Origin: Sphacelaria rigidula
Lineage: Eukaryota; Phaeophyceae; Sphacelariales
Direction: 5' to 3'
NCBI GenBank assembly: GCA_964200075.2
Contig: CAXNAA020000012.1
Coordinates: 1 to 39,456 of the forward strand
Length of the DNA: 39,456 nucleotides
Positions 12,301 through 24,300 of this stretch are shown in pieces. The translations under genes and the position numbers were made by a program. The notes beneath the pieces were generated by a model. The model was not told the DNA's origin and did not search any database. It was given only the letters and a program-made list of their open reading frames with translations. The stretch's first letter is position 1; each line of letters starts with the position of its first letter.

Positions 12301-15300
12301 CCAGTACCTAAGGTCTCTTGAAATCTTGAGAGAATTAGTGCGGACTTTTGCCAGTAACACGAGAGCATGGGAATCAGATGCACAAAGCCGCCGTATAACA
12401 GCGGGATAAACACAGCGTTCAGATGCTATTCAACTCAGGTAGCAGAGTTACAATGTACCCATCCCATTGCCAGAAGAAGTATGTATCACCTCCTCATTGT
12501 CATCGTCAGGTCCATTGGGAGCGGGAACGCACGCCAGCGAAGTGAACTTGAAACCCCAGTCGAAGTTCGACTGATCGGAGCGGAAGACCACCACGAAACT
12601 GCCGTTGGAATAACAACCACCGCGGGAGAAACATGCAGACATGCAGACATGGACACATGGACATGAACATTACCAAAAGAGCAGCATTTACCACTTTAGC
12701 AGAAGGAAAGTGGTATACGATGAAAAATCATGCCTCATGCACCATAAGAGAAGAAAGTATGAGACACTGCGCGGACCACATGACCAAACACAAAATACGA
12801 GAAAGCGGAGAGCATAAATCGAACCTCTAAGTCAGCCCATCACAGCGATTAGCGAGAACAGCGCAGGGATCCCTTCACCCAGATACAACTACGGTATATT
12901 CTAAAAGGTTCCGTCCCGTCTCGTATTCTGGGGGCAACGCGAAAATATCCCGTCCCGTCCCGTCCCGTCCCGTCTCGCCCCGTCCTTATTGGACGTCCGT
13001 GACCGTTTTCCGTGCTATTTCATGGGACGTTCCGTCAACCGAATGTCCATTATCACGGGAGAGAGAAGTCTAGTGATAGAGACGTCTCTCGCTGGTGAGA
13101 AATGCTAAATGAAGTCGATGTTCGAGTGTGTTGATCATGACACGGCTGAACCGTACTGTTATTACGCCATAGTGTATAGGAATGGACGTGCGGCTTTCAA
13201 GTCGATCCCGATTCTACGGCCACATTCCAAATGGTTTTTAATGGCAGACTGACTCTGTTTTTTCGGATCTTCGCCACAAATGGAATGCTTTGCTACAAGA
13301 ATAGCCAAAGGCAAAAACTTTGAACCAGTTCCAGTGCTCCCTGCGTCGGCCGGCCACACTCTAACTTGACGGCACAGCAGGGAGTTGTTACATGAAGCGC
13401 GACAATCGTCAACTATCATGGTTACTCCCTGGAAGCGGGAGAAATTTGATTCAACCAAGCTTGCCGTTCTGCTGCTATGTTGGATGCTGCTGGGTTGCTC
13501 TTGCTTGTTTGAATGTTTTCATGTATTTGGGTGTCGGCGTCTGTGAGCCACTTCTTTGTCGTGTCTCGCTGAGTGTCCTAGCCACGGTCGTTGCTGCCGC
13601 CTGTTGTATGTGTGTCGAGATTGTGCCGTCAGTGTCGTCATTGTGTCTTCGCGAATCCCGTCTTGATTTCCTGTAAAAAGCTCTCGACACAACAATATGC
13701 GTCCATCCGTACAAATATCCAGACAAAAACACGCAATACGACTTGAACTGCTTGCCTCACCTGGGGGCGTTGATGATGAGAGGAGGCCTTCCTCCTAGCC
13801 CAGGCCAGTTCGAGTGAGAGCCGTCCCGGCCTCCGGAATATTTTTCTTGGCCGAAGTACCCTTCGTCCAAGTCAACACTCTGCCACAAGCGAAACAAACA
13901 TCAACACACAATGCATCTTTCTCAAGGCCGTACAGCAGCACTCATGGAGCAATGGCGTCGGTACTTTTCGCGTTTTATTATCGTCCTGCGCCTTTCGAGG
14001 TCGAATGACCATAGCTTAATACGCATATCGTCCGCAGATTGGAATTGATCTACGTGAACATCGATTTGAGAAAGTGACATAGGCAACGCAGCGGTTCAGC
14101 AGACAGGCCTCTCGCTCTGAGCGGCGACACCAAAAGGAAAGCTCGATCAATGACAGTGACGGCACCGGGGACGATGGTCATTGTCGCGGTTTACGCCGAA
14201 ACAATACTTTCACGAAAATGTAGGAGGCAACATCAACAACAAGGATCCAAACACGCCAACAAGCTGACCTTGCGAAACGTGACGTAGTCGTGGTTAGGTT
14301 CGGTCTTGGTCATAGGGTCGAACGTTATGGAGTAACTCACAGCACCAGGCACGGCTACTTCCCATGTCCTGGGGAGAGGGATACAACGGGTATGAAGCAG
14401 TTCGCAGGAGGGAGAGAAAGGAGGTTATCCACGAGAGGTCGATCCTCATGAGGGTGCTGGTGCCTGAGGGAAACTCCTCCTTCTTTGAAGATGTGCGTGA
14501 AAAACACTCTCAAAATGACGACCAATCATCTATCGCAACGAGCAGTGCGACCCTCGTCCTGCTTTCATCTCATATCCCCCCCCCCCCTGCCGCCCCCCGA
14601 AATCCCCATCACCGACCACCACACTCGCCGCTCATGACTTACTCGTCGGTATTGTTGGCGTAGGGATGCTGAGATTCCACGATATTCTTTGGCATTCCCA
14701 TTCCATGATTCAGCATGTGGGCGGGAACCCGTGCTTCAGTGTCTTCCTCTCCGTCTATGTAGATGCGAGCTCTGCGGATTTAGCGAGACCGACACACGGC
14801 AATAGGAAAAACAGAAGAGGCGAAGTGCGAGGGGTATGTTGGGTGAGATCGATTCTATCCGGGGCCAGGAAAGAGTTAGAACGTCCCTTGGTCTGTGAAA
14901 CATGAAATTCTCGCATCTGCTGCGACCGTTTCCCGGTTGGACTCTCCGAACTGAACGGGCCACGCAACGCATGCAGCGGCACCTGTTTGAATCCTACCCT
15001 TACCCCAATTTTTTCTCGAGAAAGCGATGCTTGGTGATCATCCTGCCGCCCTTTGTTTCTCAAGCTAGCCTACACGCAAACGTGTATAAATGAGAGGGGG
15101 TATTGGATGCGCAAGCACAGCCAGCAGAAACGTCGCGTGAACCTTTGTTGTCCCGAGAAACTGAGCACACGCGCATAACAAGGAACATATGGTAAGGCAC
15201 CGAGCACGGTTCGCACAGGTACATATCACCCCAAAAGACAGCTTTGTACTCGTCTTTTGAAGTTGCGTCATGAGAAAGCTCTGCGAAAAGGATATGTGTG

Positions 15301-18300
15301 AGGGAAGGGAGCATTGTTCCAGACATGTAGATCTCTCTCGAATGTACGTACTCCTAAAAGTTGGTTTCTCTCAGAACAGCCAACCCCGGCTACATACATA
15401 ATTCCAGGTCATACCCCGAAGCGACACATGTAGGCAGCAAACAAGAAGAAGAAATACATGGTGTGCCGAGCAACGTCAACTCAAGTGCACGTGATAATAC
15501 GGCCACATTTCAAATACCAGACTCATCCCTCGACCCTGTAGCCGCAAATGGGTACCACTCTACGTCACTCGCTCAACGTCGGGTTGCAGGTGTTGTTCAA
15601 AATCCCGACTTACTCCGCGATCCAAACTGCAATCGGAGGTCAGACGAAACCATATCATCCACAGCGTAACTGAAAAACATGTACAAACACAGGACCTACA
15701 CGTACTTGTACGTATGAAACGCCCACATGCTACGAATCGCGATACGCGCAGCAGCGCCGTGCGACTCCCGGTCATAGATTACTCGCAACATCACACCATT
15801 GAGGACATGGAAAACTCTCACGAACAGGACGCATGCAAGATTCGTGTCTACTTCAAAACTCGCGATCCCACTTGAATTGCGACGGGAAAAAAAAGGCATG
15901 AACGGCGCGAAACTTATGTGACCCTCACCGAGTATAAGCGCTTGTGCAAGTGCTGACGGTCATTGGCTTTTGTCCAACACGGTTCTAGGGCAAAAATCAA
16001 TCGGAAACACATATGATCCTTCCGCCAGGAGCGAACGATTTGATCCAGTCCCGATTAATTACTGAAGTGTACCTTATGCTCAATACATCCCTGCTTGCGG
16101 GTAGGTAGAGGTCCAAGCCGTTTGAATCGTTTGCACTGGCGCATCCTGAAACGCAATCCAATTCCGTACCAACGGTCTTGGGAAAATATCAACAGTGATG
16201 TACCATCGTAAATCGTTCGCAAAAGTGCGGCGCCACACCACTTGAGTGCAAAAGGCTCCATTCCTATGTTGTGATCTCCCTCTCCCCCTTCCTTCCCGGA
16301 CGTCCTTCCTCGAATATCCGAACATGGACTGCTACCATAAAAAGCGCAAAAGATAAGCTTCCTGTCACATCTGTACCCTTCACACGACAGAGCTGTGAAG
16401 GTACCACCGCCGAGGCATGGGGGGGATATCGTCGTGGGTCACCGGGGGTCAGCCACTGGAACGAGGCTGTGTTCTCGTTATTGTGTGTGACTGTGTTAAC
16501 GTGCGTGTTTAGACGTAGCATCGAGCACAGAGGAGAAGGGAAGGTGAGGAGTAGATGACACATGTCTGCCTCATCCTCGGAGTGGATGGTGACCCAAGAT
16601 GGCGGAGTATCCGCTCCATGGCGACATTTTACGACACACGATGACGCATTTGTGTGTACGCGTTGAGGACAGGGATTTCAGAGCTAGTATTTTACACCCT
16701 AGTTACGGGTGAAGTGCCTGCACGACCGGACTGGACAACTGGCGGATCGCATCCACAAGAACCGCAACGACCCCTTCGGTGTTGAGTACAGCACGGGTTC
16801 AAGCAGCGGAGTGCCATCCGATGGAACCGCGATTCTAATGCGCGACTTGATCAAGGTTATGGCAGAAACGAGCTTCTCGGACAATCGCACGGGAACAAAT
16901 TGCCGTGGTTGTAAAGGATCTCCGTGCTGTGCAACACGGTTGTCGGACACGAACATGATGAACAACTTATGCCTTGCGTGGGTGGTGAAGTCGTTGACGA
17001 GCGTTTTCCTTCTGCTGCGGCGGGGGAGCATTGTTCCGAATAGTCTTTCGAAACCACGAGTTCAACAAACAGTAACCACGTGAAATCAGCGTCGGCCGGG
17101 AAGGGTCATGCCGCGGTGCTGAGGCAGAGGTAGCGCCAGCCGCAGAAGTATATACGAAACGTGCGTCCAATGTGACGAAACTGCGGTGAGAGGGGAGGGG
17201 GAGGGGTTGATCGTGCCGAACAGACGGAAGACCCCCAATCCCGTGGCCGGAGTGGTTCAGGAATGCGGCCCAACTGCAAGGAAGTTGAGCAACGTCGAGC
17301 AGCGTAAAACTAGCAAATCGGGGGAGGCGGGTCATCCCGCAGTGCTTTGGCAAACCGTGCGGGCGGTTACCATGATTGCGGGAGAAGGGCACAAATTGTT
17401 CCAGGCAAACGGAGGATCCCGTTCGCCCGCGGCCGGGGTTCGGCAAAATCGACCCCAAAAGAAGGAAGTACAGTGATGTTGTTTGGATATCCCTCAGGAG
17501 GGTGGAAAACGCACGCATGGATCGCTAGCGTTTTGCTGGGGTCTTGGATGCCGTTGGCTTCAGAGGATGGACTTCACCCACAGCAGCACACTCATGCGGC
17601 AGCAGCTCCCCCCAGGACCACCCCTGCACGTCACTGTACCTGCAGTACCCTGGTGCGATAAACATGACCACGAGCGGATGTTTTCATTTCAATACGGCTT
17701 GATCGATTGATTTGATCGTCGCACGCCAATTGATTCCCGAGGGATCCAGCGCATTCATCATCCACGAAGTAGACTATACCCGAGAGAAGACAATACAGAA
17801 ACACCCGTCAAACAGCAAAATGATTGAAAAAAAGGAAGGGGATAGGACTGACAAAGTAGTAAAAAAACAAACAAACACCAAGATGGAAAAATACACAAAT
17901 ACGGGCACAGTGAAAACAGGCCCGGCATCCAGTTGACGATCATCGATTGTACTGTAAAACATTGACCACGCAGATCGCCATCGAAATGTTGTGCTTGCCA
18001 AGAAAGCATTACAGTATGAAAAGCCCACACATTGCGAACAATGTCCCTCTCTGTCCTCAGCTGAGGTTGGCCACGTTGTTTTCAATTCCTCATGAATGCA
18101 GGCATCTTCCATCTCGACCAGGTTGCTTCTTGCCTCTGTGGCAGCCGCTGAGGGGCTCGTTGCGATCGACGCCCTTTGTTTCATTCAACTAGGGTCCCGC
18201 GATTTCCTGGCGATCACCGCACGTCCAATGAAACCACAATCAAGTCTCCCATACCAGCCCCTCCCAGCTGCGCGACGGCTTCTGGCATTGTGCAACCCAG

Positions 18301-21300
18301 TTGAACTATGCACGCCACATAATTCTCACAGTGTATCCAGAACATATTACTGGGCTGTAGCGTGGGGTAGTACGGCAGAGTGAAGATAACACAACCAACA
18401 TTATGCTCTCGCATGAACAACTCCATCGCCATCATCGGCTTGTCGGGCTATTGCCTCATGCTACATTGGTACGTCGCAAGAGTCACCTGGTAAGGGTTCG
18501 GCCCATCGGGTGCTGGAAGCCCACCTTTGGCTTTTGAGTGAGGTCTTGGAACTCTGAACCCGAAATATTTACTCATCTAAATCGAGAGGTGACTCCCCCG
18601 CCCAGTTCACGCAGTCTGAAGGCGCTGACGTCTTCCGAGCTCTGACGCGGGTTCTTCCATGCATACGGCATACCGCGATTACACGCGGCATTGTCGACAG
18701 CCAACATCACCCGCTTCCTCGGATATATCTATTTGAACATTGGCAAGAATTGCTTTTGCAACTAAACGTCAGACATGTCTGCACCCATGTTTCTGTGATC
18801 AAAATGAATGGAGTTGTCGACAGCACCATACAACCTCCTTGCTGTGAACAACATCTCGATCTTGACCCGATGATCAGAATTGATGTTGTCTGTCGTCTAT
18901 ATTTTCTCTACATTCTTCATTTAGCCCGCTCCCTTACGGTAAGTTGAAAGACAAGTCTGCAACGAGGATGGAACAACAACAACGAATGTGTCACGATGCG
19001 AGCACCCTCGTCTTCTCTAGGCCTGAACGCTTCCCCCGCCGCCTCCTCATATTGCCTGTGTTTCCCCGCAGCATATTCCTCTCCATCATCCTGTCCTACA
19101 AAGAATTCTTGATCCTGCTTTTTGAAGATCCTCGAGCTCCTCTATGGAAGCACTCGACCAAGCGGTTGGAACCATCCATGGGATGCTCTCGTCTTTGCGG
19201 ACCCATTGAAGCCTTATTCTCTATGACTCGATTGATGGTGTACAGCTTGGGATGTTCGAACATCAGAAACGACTTGTCCTGAGGGCGTGTGGACCGATGC
19301 TCTTTGTCCCCACATCCGTTCTCTGTTGTAAGAGTGCGCAGCTAATCGGGACACACTGTTCACAGGATACTCCTGCTATCTGTGCCTGGGCATCCCCTGC
19401 TCACTCTGCTAGTGCACGTTGGCGCGTAGGCTAGGTTGAAGAAGAAATGTGGCGGAATTACGATGAATTATATTCTGCTGGACAAAAACGAATTTACAAA
19501 AACTCAACCGTATTGTACCATACACCTGAACTGGATTGAAATTTACTTTCGTTATCCCACGAGCACGAGCAGGACATTCACCGCGTTTCTCGAGATGATA
19601 TTTGTTCTGATACTGGGCGCGCGCGCTTCCCCCCTCGACGTCAGACACTCTAACGGGAGAAATCTCAAGTGTTCATGATGTCATTCATCATTCAAGTATA
19701 TCTGTCGTCAAAAACTTTATTCTGCGATTCCTCAACTTTCGCAGAGATTCGCCCCAACGCCCATACCTGCTCTTCGCCTGAACCACGGCGACGTGCGTCC
19801 AGGTGTTGGGCTGAAGCGCATGTTTAGTGGTCAGCGTGAATAGCTGATCTTGCCCAGAGGTGGCAGAGTACCTGGGGTACATGAAACAACCAACAGTCAT
19901 GTTACGGGAAAAGGACGCCGAAACTGCGGACTAAATGACACCAAATCTATCATCACCAAGATTGAATGAAGCTCTGCATAACAAAGCACCAGCATGGTCT
20001 TTACTCGAGTGCGCGACTTAGTCCGGTTTTGCGCTGCTCCGAACGACGATACTATTCAGACCGGAAGCCCTGCCATGTCTAGAGCACAAGGAATCAACGG
20101 CACAGCTCATGCAGCGGTGGCTGTACCGTGTGAGCCGCTGCACAGTTGTTGCGCAAGGGAGATATATCAGCAGTCTAGAATACACGTGCACTCTCAACCA
20201 AAAGCATGCAATGTGGTTCACTGATTGCCAGGGCACAGAGCAGTTGTGCCGGTCCTTGGGTAGCGAGATCATGGCATCACCGTACGCCCAATACATTCAA
20301 TAGCCACCACGACGCATTCAAGTACATGCATTTGATACAAGTAATTCAGAGGTTCCTCACATGAGAGTGCCGTTTCCCACCAGGGAGACGCCGAACTGGC
20401 TCCACGGAGTGTTCCGTTCTTCCTCTGGGAGATTGTTGCTGGCCCCCTTCCATATCACGTTACCTCCCACCGAAGGATGCACCTTAACAACCTCCCATAC
20501 CTACAGAAAAGCATACACGAGGCAATTCACAAAATGCGTGCTTGTCAGTATGATGGTGGGAAAGGCTGGGACGTCTCAGAAGCGACAAAATTCAGAGGGA
20601 GTACATTTCTTCGGTTCTTCAAGAAATATGCCCCCTTCACAAGGGAGCAATACCAGCAAGTCAAGACAGTCAACGAAAATGAGATGGATGACGAACACGT
20701 AGCCAGAGAGCGCGTACCCCGGGTTGCAAGGCTAACAGGGTGCCACATTTCGACACTTTATCGATCAATAGTCTTCCTTGATATTACACTACATGGTGAT
20801 CCACCGTACGGGGCCCGGACGCCTTTGCCGCTGACCATCTCAATTCCCTATGCAGTAGAAAAATGTCAAGAAATGTAGAGGCCATCGGGGTCGCCGTGAC
20901 TGCAGTATTCCATGTAAGGAGACGTCGAATTTCTTCAGAGGCTAAATAGTTTCAATATCGTTGCACATCAGGTGGTGCCTACATATCAACTGCCCAGTGC
21001 AGCAGCTCACCAACAGGTCATCCACAGATGCAGGTGCAGAATCGTTGTCGTTGATAGGGGCGTCGGCCACCGCCCCCATCTTGTACTTGCCCTCTTCTCC
21101 AGTCAAGAACCACTTGACAGTAGCTGTCATCTCTGACTTCATGACGCTCACCACCCTTCCCACGCCACCTGGCCCGCCGTCCGTCATGTTGCCCAGTGGC
21201 CACTTGGGCCCTCGAGCAACACGGTCACCGGCCTTGGCGGGAGAAAACCACAGACCCGCCTTGGCATCCAACGGACAAGAGTCGCGCCGCAGCTGAAGCC

Positions 21301-24300
21301 GGCGCATCACAGCACATGGATTCGTTAGTACCCAACGGTATCGAAAGCGAAGATAGAGAAGACACGAGGAATATATGAGCGATACGTGCCATACATGGTC
21401 GGTGGAACCTGCCGACGACAGTACTCCGTGTTTTTGTTACCAGGATACAGTACAACACCGCGGCATTAACCCTTGGACAGCGAGAGTAGGTCACCTGTTG
21501 AATCGGCATCAATTTCACTTGAAAAAAGTATGCATGATCCAGAAAGACTAACCTCGCGGTCTAAGGAACATAGAACAGAGTTGATCAGAAAGAGCGAAAC
21601 ACAAATTTCAGGGATAGGGCGGCTGGGTTTGACAAGCGCGGTGGTGAGAGCCGGTTACCAGCTGTAACAAACACTATTTCTAGGGCAAATAAGCAAGAGA
21701 CGAAAGTTCGGAGCAACGCAAAAAGTTGAGAGTACAGCGGACTGCCCAAGGCCACGTCTCATGATGAAAAAAACACTCCCTGAAAATGTCTAGGTTGGCG
21801 ACTATGCGCTGGTCTTGACCCCAAAACGGGTTTTGGCGGGTCATGCCACCTCGGGAAGACACGCTGTACTCTCCGACAGGATTCCGGCGCTTGCTGATCT
21901 TTCACACTCCCACTTTGACTATTAGTCGAACAAACTATTTCTCATACAACTTGATATATCATACGCTTCTGTGAGTGTTATTCATGTTTTTTGGGAGAAC
22001 TCCAAGAAGAATTTGGATTGTATGAGAGATGACTAGCACGGCCTCGTATCAAACGGGCGTTCAAAAAATCACCTAGAAGAGGTAGTATGGCACGTTTTTC
22101 CGAGGGGGCACAATCCGCCAAGTTCATTTTCAGAGTCAAATCATTGCTAATTCGCCAAAACAAGCATTTTTCATCATCATGTTTTTGAACACATAAAAAC
22201 GGTCCAGCCGTCACGTATGGGATTGCTGATGATGGCAACGCAGCAGGAGAGCACAACAAGCTGCTCACTCATGACAAGGAACTAAAACACGACGCGGTTA
22301 CGCATGAAAAGTACCGACTTCCCCAACGACAACCAGCTTTGACAAACTCAAGGCGCACCGCAACATGACCTGCACGAAACATGAGTGTTGAATTCCTTAC
22401 CCAAAACGTTATCGAATGCCGAATGCCCATTTCTCGGTGAGCTGCTACCCTGCCGAGGTCTTCACGCCCCAGTCGCATTCCGTTCCGCAGCAAAGGGTAT
22501 CCGCTTGTAGCAGGCGGGGTTGACGCGAACCCTCCCCGAACGATAGTGTTTAAATCTGTAAGCCGACAGAATATTAGACATTTTATTCGAAAGTGGACCT
22601 GTACTCATGCACGTGATTCGACAAGCGAGCAAGAATGCTCGGAAGCGGCGTTAGCGCTCTGTCGGTAGCATATCATTCGACGATGCTAGTGGATACCACG
22701 ACAGGATTTTCGCTGCTAGCTCAAAACCCTTTACCCTTGGAGCGCCCAGCGTGTTCTGTTGAATCGGCACCATGTTCCCCTGTTGAATGCCCTGCCAACC
22801 ATGATTGTTGTCCTATAGGCACTCGAAGCGTTTCTTTCGCCTACTAGTTTCAAGACCGTAAGTTGGTGCATAAAAGTCAAAGTTTTTCACTTCACCTTCA
22901 CGGGGTTTGGACTCGTCTGTTACGAAGGTGAAAAGCGAGTCGTTGATACCCAGACTTTCGTTGCGCTTCTGGACGTTGGCGGAGGCTCGCCCCATCTGTC
23001 TGACCAACACGTCGAGCAGCCTGAAAACATGAAGGCAGAGAAATAAGCACAGGAACGCGAGACTTTGTATAAGCATATCTGCGACGTCGGTGTACTTTTT
23101 TTGACGCGAATCTCCACCAGCATTACGTGGATAATCCGCCAGAACCATTATACAAATTTGGCGAGGAGACAGAGACTTTTGTCCAAACCCATATTGCGCT
23201 CATCTGTTTTCTCAACTGAAGTTCTGTGTAGGGAGGAAGAAACAGCAACAAGACGGACGCCTTGATGTTGTCGTGGTCTACGCTACAAGCTTGATAAGGT
23301 CGTGATCAACGGTACCCCTGGCGCTCGGGACAGCGATGATGCACCCTGCATGGGCTTTTTCTGCGGGAGCGGTTTGACTAGAAGCTATTCGGCTGAGACA
23401 ACCTGCACAAAAGGCAAAGGCAATAGTGACATGTTGTGGTAAGTCGTACCTGTGACTGAAGCCAGTGGGCTCCTCCAGTCGTGTCTCCAACCCCTGCCCT
23501 TCAAGGCCGACACATCTGGGCAGCAACACCTCAAACAGACACCAAGCCGCCTTCCGCACAAGCACCTCGTCACCCCGCGGATCCGCCGAATCATCCCTGT
23601 CGTGCAACTCTTCCTCAAGCTCTTCAGCAAACTGTTCCATCAACTCGTTTTCCAGTGCATCCAAATCTTCTTCCTTCCCTTCATCGTCAACGTCAGCATC
23701 ATCATTTTCTCGTCGAGGTGCAGGTGGAGATGATGGTGGTGTTCTCCAACTCTCTGAGTCTCCGTCGGAGTCGGAGTGTTGGGCATCCAAACCGGCGACA
23801 CCACGGCCTCCTGTCGTCTCTTCGAAGCCCTCGAGAAGTGGCTCTAGCACCTTTGATCGGGTTTTCAGTAGAACATTGATGGATTTCGGGGTGGCAAGGG
23901 ATACACACTACATTATCACCGACCCAATACTTCACCCTCCCGGGACGAGTGCAGGCATGCCTGAGAAAAAGGTTTGCCGACGCTGCCTTCATTTCGAAAA
24001 ACATGGCAAGTGGCACGAATTTGTCGGGTGTCGCAGTAAAACAAAATGGGACATAAGATTCGGGCCAAGTTCTTTTGTATTGACCGAACTATATTTAGAC
24101 ATTTAGCATATAGCCTAAACTTCGATATGCACACATGTTTGGTTACTCGGTCGGCAAGCGCGTCCAACACGTTTCGCACCCACTGGAGCAGCAACTGCTG
24201 TGTTTCACTCCCGAGTCCGGAAACTATGCGTAACATAAACGATAGACGGTGGCGAAGAATATTAATATCAAACTTTTACCGTCGAAAATATGTGTTTCTG

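Noticed and set aside
11842-12360. 172-codon minus frame as a single uninterrupted coding region
   Set aside because: Only 11947-12078 is protein-like; the remainder is read-through of introns beyond clear splice sites.
15232-15300. Possible exon reading SKDEYKAVFWGDM
   Set aside because: Its phase does not fit exons 19 and 20, and the LamG motif is continuous without it.
18214-18435. Minus frame with GGAGMGDLIVV, reminiscent of a dehydrogenase motif
   Set aside because: Lies in the 5 kb intron between exons that join within one LamG motif; the rest of any such domain is missing.
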